From Turicibacter bilis (GTDB taxonomy: Bacteria; Bacillota_I; Bacilli_A; MOL361; Turicibacteraceae), in assembly GCF_024499055.1 (NCBI RefSeq), contig NZ_CP071249.1, forward strand, positions 248,001 to 312,000: a stretch of DNA of 64,000 bases, in the 5' to 3' direction. Each line of letters begins with the position of its first letter. Position 1 is the stretch's first letter. This document shows, one piece after another, positions 9,521 to 18,509 of the stretch. The position numbers and the translations under genes are program-made. The notes beneath the pieces were generated by a model that was not told the origin of the DNA, searched no databases, and was given only the letters and a program-made list of their open reading frames with translations.

Positions 9521-9548
9521 TTGAGTTTAGATGTAGTTCTTGTATAAT
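9521..9548 (+). promoter_or_regulatory. sigma-A promoter of the 9579 gene
   Basis: TTGAGT (9521-9526), a 16-base spacer and TATAAT (9543-9548), 30 bases before the start codon. Confidence 0.65.
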
Positions 9549-9578
9549 AGAAGTTATAACAAATAAGTGAGGTTAAAT

Positions 9579-9890
9579 ATGAAAAAACGTTATTATACTA
9601 ATTTTGAATTTTACTATGATGAAAATACGATGGACATTCCGCAGCATATTCTAGAAAGTGAACAATTATCAGATGCGGCTAAAAATATTTATATTTACTT
9701 CATCTATTTAATCACTGAAAATGTAGAAGATGTTTTAGATGCACTCAGTCGAATTGATGAGGCGAAAAAGGATTTAGAACCAGGACTTGAGGAACTTTTA
9801 GCTTGTGGATTAATTAAAACTGAGATTAAAACGAATGAAGCAGGCGAAGAAGAAGTACACTATATTGTTACCAAAGAGATGAATGAGTAA
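9579..9890 (+). CDS. small protein, possible winged-helix domain
   Basis: A 103-residue acidic protein. The ATG at 9579 follows GTGAGG; a GTG at 9567 lies inside that ribosome site. The central pattern (L-S-D-A-A-K-N-I-Y-I-Y-F-I, then K-K-D-L-E-P-G-L-E-E-L-L-A-C-G-L-I) resembles the helix-turn-helix and wing of DnaD/replication-organiser-type domains, where an 'eLxxxGLI' segment ends the recognition helix. That is a weak family guess. Monocistronic, with its own promoter and terminator. Confidence 0.65.
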   Translation: MKKRYYTNFEFYYDENTMDIPQHILESEQLSDAAKNIYIYFIYLITENVEDVLDALSRIDEAKKDLEPGLEELLACGLIKTEIKTNEAGEEEVHYIVTKEMNE

Positions 9891-9912
9891 GCGTTAAGCT
9901 TACTTTTTTTAT
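9886..9912 (+). terminator. rho-independent terminator overlapping the stop codon
   Basis: AGTAAGC/GCTTACT stem with a 5-base loop and a following T-run. Confidence 0.8.
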
Positions 9913-10180
9913 AAGTAAGAAGTAAAATGGAATGAGCAATCGTTATTATTGAAAGGTTATTATCTTTTTTTACATTTATTTTGCCTGTTTTAATGGTCTA
10001 TTTAAGTCTCATATCAAATAGCGAAACTAAGACAAGTTTTTTTATTCTGCCGTTAGTTTCCGTTTAAGTTGTTTTAGAACTTTAAGTTTAACGTAGCAAA
10101 TGAAAGTGGTTATTTATTTCGAGATAGTAGCAATTGCTCTCATTTTTCATAAAATAAGATGAAAAGTTAGGAGTGATAGA

Positions 10181-10615
10181 ATGAATTATTCAAATATTCG
10201 AATCGTCAATCAACCTTTCAATCCAGCTCTTGGGTGGACAACTATCAATCAAGGACTAAATAGTATTCAAATTCCATCGAGACCTCCATTTTATGGACCT
10301 AGCATAGGAAATAATATGCCATCAAGTGGAGGTTCGCAGCCTTCTGGTAGTCAAATGATGCCAACAACGCCAGCTCCAAATTTTACGCCTCAAAAAAATC
10401 AAAATCAATTTAGTACCTTTGCAATTGATGCAGGTAGTATTAGTGGCTGCTTATATCGATGGGTATATATTTGGCCATCAAGTTCAAATCAAGGATTTTG
10501 GCTTTATTTAACGTATGTAGGTCGCAGAAGTATTGCTGGTTTTAGATCATCAGGATGGGGATTTAGTTATTATGGAATGGATGTTAATCAAATTGATTCG
10601 TTCCAGTGCTATTAA
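10181..10615 (+). CDS. hypothetical protein with low-complexity linker and aromatic C-terminal domain
   Basis: A 144-residue protein; the start follows AGGAG. Residues 1-80 are rich in Pro, Ser, Gly, Asn and Gln, without membrane segments. Residues about 80-144 form a compact Trp/Tyr-rich region (W-V-Y-I-W, G-F-W-L-Y-L, Y-V-G-R-R-S-I-A-G-F-R, I-D-S-F-Q-C-Y). The design resembles small coat or surface proteins of spore formers with a conserved 'GRRSxxGFR' segment, but no function is assigned. Monocistronic. Confidence 0.6.
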   Translation: MNYSNIRIVNQPFNPALGWTTINQGLNSIQIPSRPPFYGPSIGNNMPSSGGSQPSGSQMMPTTPAPNFTPQKNQNQFSTFAIDAGSISGCLYRWVYIWPSSSNQGFWLYLTYVGRRSIAGFRSSGWGFSYYGMDVNQIDSFQCY

Positions 10616-10620
10616 GATAG

Positions 10621-10656
10621 AACCTTTCTAACCATTCGGTTAGGAAGGTTTTTTAA
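10621..10656 (+). terminator. rho-independent terminator
   Basis: A 13-bp stem with one G-U pair (AACCTTTCTAACC with GGTTAGGAAGGTT) followed by six T. Confidence 0.88.
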
Positions 10657-10712
10657 TAGTAAAATATTGAAAAATTAAAAGGGTTGGTGCAACAAAGACG
10701 TTAATAAGAGCA

Positions 10713-10800
10713 AAGCATTTAAAAAGAGGTGACATCGTTGCAATGGTCAGTTGACCATAGCGAGATGCTGGTGATGAGGGCATTTATTGAGGTATCTTCA
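10713..10800 (+). pseudogene. probable remnant of an S66 LD-carboxypeptidase N-terminus
   Basis: Read in one frame, the DNA gives K-H-L-K-R-G-D-I-V-A-M-V-S, a stop, P, a stop, then R-D-A-G-D-E-G-I-Y. This resembles the N-terminus of peptidase S66 proteins (L-K-x-G-D-x-V-A-x-V-S). Two stops interrupt it and nothing similar follows. It contains the perfect palindrome ATGGTCAGTTGACCAT (10743-10758). Confidence 0.4.
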
Positions 10801-10987
10801 AGGAAAAATATTGGAATAATTTATATTAAATATCATTGAAATGCGGTATACGTTAGCGCAGTCAGGATTGGTGGATAAAATTCGACAAAACTAGGCGTTA
10901 TAACGCTCTCATCTTATGGGGAATAGAGTTTCAAAAAAATTGTGTACGTTTTCATATAGTTTCATTGAGTTTTTTTTCACAAAGTTA
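10801..10987. other. non-coding stretch
   Basis: No frame longer than a few tens of codons. It holds a 12-base palindrome GCGTTATAACGC at 10895-10906. No known element was recognised. Confidence 0.3.
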
Positions 10988-11016
10988 TTGTTCAAAAATT
11001 CACAACATGCTATAAT
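10988..11016 (+). promoter_or_regulatory. sigma-A promoter of the 11067 gene
   Basis: TTGTTC, a 17-base spacer and a perfect TATAAT (11011-11016). Confidence 0.75.
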
Positions 11017-11066
11017 GAAGACATCAAGGAAAATATCAATAAAAAACATGAGAGGGGTTTTCTAGC

Positions 11067-11345
11067 ATGAGAACTGAGAAAGAATTTATCAACTATATTA
11101 ATGAATGTCCAACAAACGTTAAAATCCGAGGAAACCGACAAAGTATCATCTTATCTTGTGAAGATACTGAGGTAAAATTCCCAGTGGTTGATCATATTTA
11201 TACACGTTTTGTGTGCTCATTATCACATGCAGAAATATTATCAATGGGGCGATTAGAAGAAATTACAATAGAAGGATTAGAGGCATTAGCGATGGCAGCT
11301 ATGAATCGAAAAGCATCAAGCTTTGACTTAGCATTCCAAGCTTAA
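11067..11345 (+). CDS. conserved-looking small protein of unknown function
   Basis: A 92-residue soluble protein with a strong promoter and GAGAGGGG ribosome site. Alternating beta and helix pattern: V-K-I-R-G-N-R-Q-S-I-I-L-S-C-E, then the helix E-I-T-I-E-G-L-E-A-L-A-M-A-A-M. No motif identifies a family. It is followed by a terminator and then by the proS T-box. Confidence 0.6.
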   Translation: MRTEKEFINYINECPTNVKIRGNRQSIILSCEDTEVKFPVVDHIYTRFVCSLSHAEILSMGRLEEITIEGLEALAMAAMNRKASSFDLAFQA

Positions 11346-11366
11346 GTAAAATAAAAAAATAGTAAC

Positions 11367-11393
11367 AATAGAGCGAATTAAGCTCTATTTTTT
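11367..11393 (+). terminator. rho-independent terminator
   Basis: AATAGAGC/GCTCTATT stem with a T-run. Confidence 0.85.
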
Positions 11394-11499
11394 GATTGAT
11401 TCGTATTAATAATATATCTATTTTAAGGAAAATTATGGTATATAGTGAAGATGAAAACGTTCTATTTACTAAAAAAATCGAAAAAAAGACTTTACAATT

Positions 11500-11775
11500 C
11501 GAAATTTATTAGCTAAGATGAATACAAATATTCGCGTTGAAGAGGAATAGTAGAGATTAACCTTTTTTGTAGAGAGAGAATGGTTGGTGAAAATTCTCAA
11601 AAAGGAATCTTGAACCAGCCTTGGAGCTCTGTACCGAAAGATTGAGTAAGCTACAGCGGTTAATCTCGTTATCGATTTTAAAGATATGATAATAGAGCCA
11701 TGGACTATGATCATAATTAGGGTGGTACCGCCGTTTTTGGCCCCTTACTTGGGGAGCAAAGCGGCTTTTTTTTTG
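11500..11775 (+). promoter_or_regulatory. T-box leader controlling proS
   Basis: All main T-box parts are visible: GAAGAGGAATAGTA near 11538-11551, the distal stem I block AGAGAG...GGTTGGTGAAAA (about 11572-11592), the GAAC...GAGC block, the T-box AGGGTGGTACCGCC at 11719-11732, and a GC-rich terminator ending in nine T at about 11775. A CCA proline codon (11615-11617) follows GAA in the expected specifier region, which fits the downstream prolyl-tRNA synthetase. Uncharged tRNA-Pro should stabilise the antiterminator and switch on proS. The specifier position was judged by eye. Confidence 0.9.
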
Positions 11776-11870
11776 TATACAGGAAACGCCGAGATGCCCC
11801 TTAAACTAGATGAAAGATAAGGATGAACCTTATCTAGGAACTTAATTTAGATTTTAGGGAGTGACGTAAG

Positions 11871-13301
11871 ATGAGTAAGAAATTTGTTCAAGCCATTACT
11901 GCCATTGATGAAGATTTTGCGCAGTGGTATACCGATGTTGTAAAGAAAGCAGAATTAGTTGATTATTCGAGTGTAAAAGGGTGTATGATTGTCCGTCCAT
12001 ATGGATATGCCATTTGGGAAAACATTCAAAGCTATTTAGATAAAAAATTTAAAGAAACAGGGCATGAAAATGTTTATATGCCGATGTTAATTCCAGAATC
12101 ACTATTACAACGTGAAAAAGATCATGTCGAAGGATTTGCACCGGAAGTGGCATGGGTGACACATGGTGGGAATGAGAAGTTAGCAGAACGATTAGTCGTT
12201 CGCCCAACGTCAGAAACTTTATTCTGTGATCATTATTCAAAAATTGTTCAAAGTTATAATGATTTACCAAAAAAATATAATCAATGGTGTTCGGTTGTTC
12301 GTTGGGAAAAAACAACGCGCCCATTCTTACGTACCACTGAATTCTTATGGCAAGAAGGTCACACCGTTCATGCGACGGCTGAAGAAGCTCAAGAAGAAAC
12401 CTTGTTAATGTTAGATACTTATGCCAAAATGTGTGAAGAATTCTTAGCCATTCCAGTAATTAAAGGGCAAAAAACAGAAAAAGAAAAATTTTCTGGAGCC
12501 CATTCAACGTATACGATTGAAAGCTTAATGCACGATGGAAAAGCATTACAAAGTGGAACATCACATAATTTTGGAACCGGATTTGCGAAAGCTTTTGATA
12601 TTAAATTTGCAGATAAAGATTCTGAAATGAAATATGCACATCAAACATCATGGGGAGTGACAACACGTTTAATCGGTGCGATTATCATGGTACATGGAGA
12701 TAGTTCAGGTCTTGTTTTACCACCAAAAGTAGCGCCAACACAAGTCGTTATTATTCCAATTGCCGCACACAAAGAAGGTGTGATTGAAAAAGCGAATGAA
12801 TTACAAGCACGCTTAGCAACTGTCGCTCGTGTCAAATGTGATACATCTGATAAAACACCAGGATGGAAGTTTAGTGAATATGAAATGAAAGGAATTCCTG
12901 TTCGTGTAGAAATCGGACCAAAAGATATTGAAAATCATCAAGCAGTCTTAGTTCGTCGTGATACACGTGAGAAAATCGTCGTATCACTCGATGAATTAGA
13001 AATAAAAGTTGCAGAATTATTAGAAGACATCCAACGTCATTTATATGAAAAAGCTTTAGCGAAGCGTGAAGCGATGACATATACAGCGAAGACGATGGAT
13101 GAATTAAAAGAAAATGCACAGAATCGTCCAGGTTTCACAAAGGCTATGTGGTGTATGAATCAAGCTTGTGAAGATAAAATTAAAGAAGAAGTTGGATTTA
13201 CATCACGCTGTATGCCATTTGCTCAAGAAGAAATTTCACAAACGTGCGTCTGTTGTGGAGAAAAAGCGAAGACGATGGTTTACTGGGCCAAAGCTTACTA
13301 A
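11871..13301 (+). CDS. proS: prolyl-tRNA synthetase, short (archaeal/eukaryote-like) type
   Basis: The 476-residue length and class II motifs identify a ProRS without the bacterial editing insertion (type 3). Examples are R-P-T-S-E-T-L-F, motif 2 [20 protein letters not shown] and the block [11 protein letters not shown]. The C-terminus has a Cys-rich zinc-site-like stretch (C-M-N-Q-A-C and C-V-C-C-G). It charges tRNA-Pro. The start follows GGGAG and the T-box leader lies directly upstream. Confidence 0.95.
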   Translation: MSKKFVQAITAIDEDFAQWYTDVVKKAELVDYSSVKGCMIVRPYGYAIWENIQSYLDKKFKETGHENVYMPMLIPESLLQREKDHVEGFAPEVAWVTHGGNEKLAERLVVRPTSETLFCDHYSKIVQSYNDLPKKYNQWCSVVRWEKTTRPFLRTTEFLWQEGHTVHATAEEAQEETLLMLDTYAKMCEEFLAIPVIKGQKTEKEKFSGAHSTYTIESLMHDGKALQSGTSHNFGTGFAKAFDIKFADKDSEMKYAHQTSWGVTTRLIGAIIMVHGDSSGLVLPPKVAPTQVVIIPIAAHKEGVIEKANELQARLATVARVKCDTSDKTPGWKFSEYEMKGIPVRVEIGPKDIENHQAVLVRRDTREKIVVSLDELEIKVAELLEDIQRHLYEKALAKREAMTYTAKTMDELKENAQNRPGFTKAMWCMNQACEDKIKEEVGFTSRCMPFAQEEISQTCVCCGEKAKTMVYWAKAY

Positions 13302-13400
13302 TCGATTCTATTTTTAAAAGTCAAGCTATCGCTATTTAAACATTAAACAAGTGAGAAAATAACAAGAAAATCAAAGTGGGAAAAATTAATCAATATATAA

Positions 13401-13440
13401 GAAGCAGTAAAGTTTTTACGATGGAAAACTTTACTGCTTC
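13401..13440 (+). terminator. perfect 16-bp hairpin downstream of proS
   Basis: GAAGCAGTAAAGTTTT at 13401-13416 and its exact complement at 13425-13440 with an 8-base loop. The hairpin is followed by TATCGTTA, not a T-run. It may be a terminator working on the internal T-rich part, or an RNA-stabilising hairpin. Confidence 0.5.
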
Positions 13441-13594
13441 TATCGTTATCCGATGTTTCTAACATTTTAAAACTTTAACTTTGACGCCACACATATAAAA
13501 GATTTATTAATTTTATATAGTTTAAAATTTTATGCATATTTTAATGATTTGCTTCTTATAATGTGTTATCAGAACATTAAAGGAGCTAATAATC

Positions 13595-13771
13595 ATGAAA
13601 AAATTTGAATACCGATTAGAGGAATTACATATTGATATTAAATCAGCTTTAAATCCAGCATATACTGAGCTTCATGATCAGCTTGAAGAAAAGTTAAATG
13701 AACTTGGAAAAGAAGGATGGCGACTTTGTGGTGTCAACGGTTGCTTATATTATTTTGCACGGGAACTTTAG
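13595..13771 (+). CDS. small DUF4177-like protein
   Basis: A 58-residue frame with an AAGGAG ribosome site at about 13580. It begins M-K-K-F-E-Y-R and ends with L-N-E-L-G-K-E-G-W-R-L-C-G-V-N-G-C-L-Y-Y-F. This is the characteristic 'LNxLGxEGWELxxV' core of DUF4177 proteins. The function of the family is unknown. It has its own terminator at 13823-13889. Confidence 0.75.
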   Translation: MKKFEYRLEELHIDIKSALNPAYTELHDQLEEKLNELGKEGWRLCGVNGCLYYFAREL

Positions 13772-13822
13772 TCCTATATAATAAGGATAACAAACATAGA
13801 AATTAAGGGGAAAAATTAATTT

Positions 13823-13889
13823 AGCTTTATTTAGAAGAAGTATTAAGTGTGTCTCACTTGTTACTATCCTTTAAATAAAGCTTTTTTTT
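13823..13889 (+). terminator. terminator with long loop
   Basis: AGCTTTATTTA at 13823-13833 pairs with TAAATAAAGCT at 13872-13882, followed by seven T; the loop is 38 bases. Confidence 0.65.
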
Positions 13890-13970
13890 ATAATAATTAA
13901 ACATCTGGTGATTAGAATAAAATAGATTCAATGAGTCAATGAAAGATGAAAATGAAGGTTTTAAAAAGAA

Positions 13971-14107
13971 AAATGAATGAAAATGAGTGAGTTGATAGTA
14001 ATTTATGTAGCCATCATCTATTTAGATTGTTATTGTGATTGATTTTGAATGAAAATGAATGAATTTGATTGAAAAGGATTGACTTTTGTAAACGCTTTTC
14101 TTATAAT
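13971..14107 (+). promoter_or_regulatory. fru operon promoter with FruR-type boxes and cre-like site
   Basis: TTGACT (14079-14084), a 17-base spacer and TATAAT (14102-14107) form a strong promoter. The spacer holds TGTAAACGCTTTTC (14087-14100), one mismatch from the CcpA cre consensus. Upstream, TGAATGAAAATGAGTGA (about 13974-13990) and TGAATGAAAATGAATGA (14047-14063) are near-direct repeats of the kind bound by DeoR-family fructose repressors. The layout predicts repression by FruR without fructose-1-phosphate and catabolite repression by CcpA. Confidence 0.75.
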
Positions 14108-14197
14108 AAAATTGTAATTAAGTTAAAACATTCAAAAAAATAAGTTTAGTTAATAATATCAGTAATAATTGGATAAGTTATGAGATGAGGTGAAAAA

Positions 14198-14944
14198 GTG
14201 ATTACGGAAGAACGACATCAATTGATTGTATCTGAATTAAAGCAAAAAGGATCAGTAAGAGTCGCAGATCTTGTTGAAAAATTTAATATCTCTGAATCCA
14301 CGATTCGTCGTGATTTAGTTCAATTAGAGGCATTAAATTACTTAAAACGTGTACATGGTGGTGCAGTACCTGTTCAGAATAAGTTTGTTGAGAAAAGCTT
14401 TAATGATAAATCACATCAATTTGTTGCACAGAAGGATCTGATTGCCCAGTATGCTGCTTCATTAGTCGACGAAGGAGATAGTATTTATCTTGATTCTGGA
14501 ACAACGACTTACGAGATGATTAAATATTTGAAAGGGAAAGAAATTGTTGTGGTAACCAATGGGTTATCACATGTTGAATCGCTAATTGAATACAATATTC
14601 CTTGTTTCGTCCTTGGTGGAAAAGTGAAGCAAAAAACAAAAGCGGTTGTTGGCTATGAAGCTATTTCGGCCCTTCATCGTTACCGTTTTGATAAATGTTT
14701 TATGGGAAGTAATGGGGTTCATTCGTTACATGGATTTACAACCCCTGACCCAGAAGAAGCAATGATTAAGGAAAATGCGATTAAAGCTTCAAATGACATC
14801 TTTATCTTAGTAGATGATAGTAAGTTTGGAGAGGTCAGTTTTACAAGGTTTGCAGAAATAGGTGAGGCAACCATCATTACAAATAGTGACGATGATTTGA
14901 CACAATATCAAGATAAAACAACAGTGAAGGTAGTGAGAAAATGA
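14198..14944 (+). CDS. fruR: DeoR-family fructose operon repressor
   Basis: A 248-residue DeoR/GlpR-type regulator. The N-terminal helix-turn-helix is seen in E-R-H-Q-L-I-V and S-E-S-T-I-R-R-D-L; the sugar-phosphate sensor domain contains Y-L-D-S-G-T-T-T-Y-E-M and V-T-N-G. It starts at GTG after GAGGTG. Its stop overlaps the start of fruK (ATGA), so the two are translationally coupled. It probably senses fructose-1-phosphate and represses its own operon. Confidence 0.92.
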   Translation: MITEERHQLIVSELKQKGSVRVADLVEKFNISESTIRRDLVQLEALNYLKRVHGGAVPVQNKFVEKSFNDKSHQFVAQKDLIAQYAASLVDEGDSIYLDSGTTTYEMIKYLKGKEIVVVTNGLSHVESLIEYNIPCFVLGGKVKQKTKAVVGYEAISALHRYRFDKCFMGSNGVHSLHGFTTPDPEEAMIKENAIKASNDIFILVDDSKFGEVSFTRFAEIGEATIITNSDDDLTQYQDKTTVKVVRK

Positions 14945-15861
14945 TTTATACGGTAACACTAAATCCTTCCATTGATTATGTTGTAAACATGAATCAATTA
15001 ACGGAAGGTGCAGTCAATCGAGTAAACACAGAACATTTTTATGCAGGTGGAAAAGGAATTAATGTTTCGCAAATTTTAAATCAGCATGAGATTGATAATA
15101 TAGCACTTGGTTTTATTAGTGGGTTTACAGGTGATTTTATACAGAGTAGCCTACACGAAAAAGGGATTAAAACAGACTTTATTCAGTTAAAAGAAGGATA
15201 TTCACGTATCAATATGAAAGTGAAGACACTATCTGATGAGACAGAAATTAATGGATCAGGACCAAAGATTTCAAATGAGGAAATTGAAAAATTATATCAA
15301 AAGCTAGATGGTTTAACTTCTGAAGACACGCTAGTGCTAGCTGGTAGTATTCCTGCTTCATTACCAGATGATTTTTATGAACAAATCATGAAATATGTCG
15401 CACCAAAACAAGTGAAGGTTATTGTTGATGCGACGAAAAACTTATTATTAAATGTCTTAAAATATCAACCATTCTTAATTAAACCGAATCATCATGAAAT
15501 TGCCGAAATGTTTAATGTAACGATTTCTAGTACAGAAGATTTGTTACATTACGGAAATCAGTTAAAAGAGATGGGAGCACAAAATGTTTTAATCTCAATG
15601 GGGGGAGATGGTGCGATTTTAATTTCAGAAACTGGAGAGATTTATCGTAGTAATGTTCCAAAAGGAACAGTTAAAAATTCGGTTGGTGCGGGTGATTCAA
15701 TGGTAGCTGGATTTATTGCAGGTTACCAAAAAGATGCTAGTTACGAAGAGGCATTACGATTAGGGGCTGCGAGTGGAAGTGCAACAGCTTTTTCAAGTGA
15801 TGTGGCAACTAGAGGGTATATTGATGAATTAGTATCACAAATTAATGTAACTAAATTATAA
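14941..15861 (+). CDS. fruK: 1-phosphofructokinase
   Basis: A 306-residue PfkB-family kinase with N-P-S-I-D-Y, A-G-G-K-G-I-N-V-S near residue 36-44, and the C-terminal anion hole/catalytic base V-G-A-G-D-S-M-V-A-G-F. It phosphorylates fructose-1-phosphate to fructose-1,6-bisphosphate. It lies between fruR (4-base overlap) and the fructose PTS gene. Confidence 0.95.
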   Translation: MIYTVTLNPSIDYVVNMNQLTEGAVNRVNTEHFYAGGKGINVSQILNQHEIDNIALGFISGFTGDFIQSSLHEKGIKTDFIQLKEGYSRINMKVKTLSDETEINGSGPKISNEEIEKLYQKLDGLTSEDTLVLAGSIPASLPDDFYEQIMKYVAPKQVKVIVDATKNLLLNVLKYQPFLIKPNHHEIAEMFNVTISSTEDLLHYGNQLKEMGAQNVLISMGGDGAILISETGEIYRSNVPKGTVKNSVGAGDSMVAGFIAGYQKDASYEEALRLGAASGSATAFSSDVATRGYIDELVSQINVTKL

Positions 15862-15873
15862 AATGGAGGTTAA

Positions 15874-17784
15874 ATGATGAGGATTAAAGACTTATTAAGT
15901 AAACAGTCAATCAACCTAGATTTGAAAGCAACTAGTAAAATAGCTGCCATTGATGAATTAGTCGATTTAGTTCATGCAAGTGGAAACTTAAGTGATAAGG
16001 AAGCGTATAAAAAAGGCATTATTGCTCGTGAAGAGCAAAGTACAACGGGAATTGGCGAGGGAATCGCTATTCCACACGCCAAAACGAAAGCGGTTAAAAA
16101 AGCTTGTTTAGGAGCAGCTGTCAGTAAATCAGGGGTGGACTATGAATCATTTGATGGAAGTTTAGCTCATTTATTCTTCATGATTGCCGCTCCAGATGGA
16201 GCGAATAATACACACTTAGAAGTATTATCTCGTTTATCAACGATTCTAATGGATGAAGATTTCCGTAAAAATTTAATGAATGCCAACTCAGTCGATGAGT
16301 TCTTATCATTAATTGATGCAAAAGAAACAGAGGCTTTCCCTGAAGAAACGGAAGAACCAAAAGATGATTTCTATGAAACTCCAAAACGTGGAGATGCTCA
16401 ATATCCTCGTGTTTTAGCAGTCACAGCTTGTCCCACAGGGATTGCTCATACGTTCATGGCGGCAGAAGCATTAAATAAAAAAGGTGCTGAGATGGGAATC
16501 TCAATTAAAGTTGAAACAAATGGATCAGCAGGAGCTAAAAATGTTTTAACAAAAGAAGAGATTGAACATTGTGATGCGATTATCGTCGCAGCTGATAAAA
16601 AGGTTGAAATGGCACGTTTCAATGGTAAAAAAGTCATTCAAACAAAAGTAGCAGACGGAATTCATAAATCAGAGGAGTTAATCACTCGTGCTATTAACGG
16701 AGATGCTCCCATTTATCATAGTGCAGAGGGTTCTAGTGACGTTGAAGAGGAATCAAACGAAAGTTTAGGACGCCAATTATATAAACACTTGATGAATGGA
16801 GTTTCAAATATGCTCCCATTCGTTGTAGCAGGGGGGATTTTAATTGCCCTCGCCTTCTTATTCGATGATCGTGCGATTGATCCAGCTAATTTTGGATCAA
16901 ATACCCCATTTGCAGCATTCTTTAAAACAGTCGGAGATGCAGCGTTCGGATTCTTATTACCAGTTTTAGCAGGATTTATTGCTGTAAGTATTGGCGATCG
17001 TCCAGCGATGGTTGTTGGATTTGTTGGAGGATTATTAGCTAGTACAGGTGGAGCAGGATTCTTAGGGGCTTTACTTGCTGGGTTTATTGCTGGATATTTA
17101 GTATTAGGTTTACGTAAAGTCTTCTCATTCTTACCACAATCACTGGAAGGAATTAAACCAGTCTTATTATATCCATTATTGGGGACACTGTTAATTGGTG
17201 TCATTATGACATTTATTATTAATCCACCAGTTGCTTTCGTTAATAATGCGTTAACAGGATTCTTAAATGGTCTAGGAACAAGTTCAGCAGTTATTTTAGG
17301 GATTGTAGTAGCGGGTATGATGGCAATCGATATGGGAGGACCATTTAATAAAGCCGCTTATGTCTTTGGGATTGCCTCATTAGAGTCAGGAAATGAAGCG
17401 GTTATGGCAGCGGTTATGGCCGGAGGGATGGTACCACCACTTGCGATTGCTTTAGCGACAACATTCTTCGGAAATCGATTTACAAAACAAGAACGTGACT
17501 CAGGGAAAGTTAACTATATCATGGGATTATCATTCATTACAGAGGGTGCGATTCCATTTGCAGCTGCAGATCCATTAAAGGTGATTCCTTCATGTGTCAT
17601 TGGTTCAGCTGTTGCAGGGGCATTAACGATGATTTTTGGTTGTACGTTACCAGCTCCACACGGTGGAATCTTCGTTTTACCAGTAATCGGAAATTGGTTT
17701 ATGTATTTAGTAGCTATTTTAGTTGGCTCAATTATTGGAGCTGTCATTTTAGGATTCTTAAAACGTTCAAAAAATAAAGCATAG
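15874..17784 (+). CDS. fruA: fructose-specific PTS enzyme IIABC
   Basis: A 636-residue fused PTS permease. EIIA (about 1-150) has the phospho-His site I-A-I-P-H at residue 68. EIIB (about 175-275) has the phospho-Cys site T-A-C-P-T-G-I-A-H-T-F-M-A-A. EIIC (about 305-630) has eight to ten membrane segments and the loop G-G-P-F-N-K. It imports fructose as fructose-1-phosphate, the substrate of FruK. The start (ATG ATG) follows GGAGG. Last gene of the operon. Confidence 0.95.
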   Translation: MMRIKDLLSKQSINLDLKATSKIAAIDELVDLVHASGNLSDKEAYKKGIIAREEQSTTGIGEGIAIPHAKTKAVKKACLGAAVSKSGVDYESFDGSLAHLFFMIAAPDGANNTHLEVLSRLSTILMDEDFRKNLMNANSVDEFLSLIDAKETEAFPEETEEPKDDFYETPKRGDAQYPRVLAVTACPTGIAHTFMAAEALNKKGAEMGISIKVETNGSAGAKNVLTKEEIEHCDAIIVAADKKVEMARFNGKKVIQTKVADGIHKSEELITRAINGDAPIYHSAEGSSDVEEESNESLGRQLYKHLMNGVSNMLPFVVAGGILIALAFLFDDRAIDPANFGSNTPFAAFFKTVGDAAFGFLLPVLAGFIAVSIGDRPAMVVGFVGGLLASTGGAGFLGALLAGFIAGYLVLGLRKVFSFLPQSLEGIKPVLLYPLLGTLLIGVIMTFIINPPVAFVNNALTGFLNGLGTSSAVILGIVVAGMMAIDMGGPFNKAAYVFGIASLESGNEAVMAAVMAGGMVPPLAIALATTFFGNRFTKQERDSGKVNYIMGLSFITEGAIPFAAADPLKVIPSCVIGSAVAGALTMIFGCTLPAPHGGIFVLPVIGNWFMYLVAILVGSIIGAVILGFLKRSKNKA

Positions 17785-17792
17785 CTAGCGCT

Positions 17793-17826
17793 AAAAAGCT
17801 TGAGATCAATGTGTCTCAAGCTTTTT
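17793..17826 (+). terminator. fru operon terminator
   Basis: A 13-bp stem AAAAAGCTTGAGA/TCTCAAGCTTTTT with a T-run. Confidence 0.92.
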
Positions 17827-17876
17827 ATTATGTCATAATAAAAGCTATCGTCATAGATAGCTCTTAAGGTTAGTGA

Positions 17877-18509
17877 TTATTGGCAATCTTTTAATTGTCC
17901 ATTGGCAATTAAGAATTCTTTAAATAATGGCAGTTTAACGATTAATTCATCGCAAAATTGACGCCATTCAGGTAAACGATGATTATGGCGTTGTGACCAG
18001 ATGTTCATTAATTGCAGATAATTCGTTGAAATACGTCCCGTCATTTTTAAGCCAGCAGGTGTTGAGTATAGAAGTTTTAAATAATCTTCTTTTGATTTTG
18101 TTTCGTTATAAACTTGTTGAAGTTCTTTTAAACGCTCAATAATGACTGAGTCCGTATATTCATTAAACGCTGCTTCTAAATCAAATTTACTAATACGATG
18201 CATGGTACTCATCCCTGTAATGATATCCGCAAAGTGATAACGCTGAAATTCAATCCAAGCTTTATTTGTAAAAGTAATGTCCATATTAACAACAATTCCT
18301 TTAGCAAATGAACAGTGTCCACTATTTAGAGGAGCTTTTAATAATTTTAATGCACGTGTATAGTGACGATTTTCACCAGTAATCTCTTCTTTTAAAAGGT
18401 TAGCTTGTTCAATACAATGTTGTTCATCATATTCTTCGATCATCGCATAACCACTTGAAATAAGGGTCTCTTCTAAATCATAGACACGAAAATTTGTTAT
18501 AACATTCAT
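17877..18509 (-). CDS. hypothetical protein, possibly a divergent ThyX-like fold
   Basis: The 210-residue protein starts after GAGGAG. R-Y-H-F-A-D-I-I-T-G-M-S-T-M-H-R-I sits where flavin-dependent thymidylate synthase ThyX would have R-H-R-x7-S-x-R-Y. It is followed by a C-terminal helix with W-S-Q-R-H-N-H-R-L-P-E-W-R. The lengths and order fit ThyX, but the signature motif is degenerate, so catalysis as ThyX is doubtful. The preceding G-H-C-S-F-A-K also recalls the H-x-S/T-F segment of that family. The assignment is tentative. Monocistronic. Confidence 0.45.
   Translation of the reverse strand: MNVITNFRVYDLEETLISSGYAMIEEYDEQHCIEQANLLKEEITGENRHYTRALKLLKAPLNSGHCSFAKGIVVNMDITFTNKAWIEFQRYHFADIITGMSTMHRISKFDLEAAFNEYTDSVIIERLKELQQVYNETKSKEDYLKLLYSTPAGLKMTGRISTNYLQLMNIWSQRHNHRLPEWRQFCDELIVKLPLFKEFLIANGQLKDCQ

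Noticed and set aside
10738..10839. 33-codon TTG frame with an AGAGGTG site
   Set aside because: It overlaps the S66-like debris in another frame and no homology was recognised.
16716..17204. 162-codon minus-strand ORF inside fruA
   Set aside because: Lies fully opposite the EIIC domain of an unambiguous gene; its Pro/Asn-rich composition is that of an antisense shadow.
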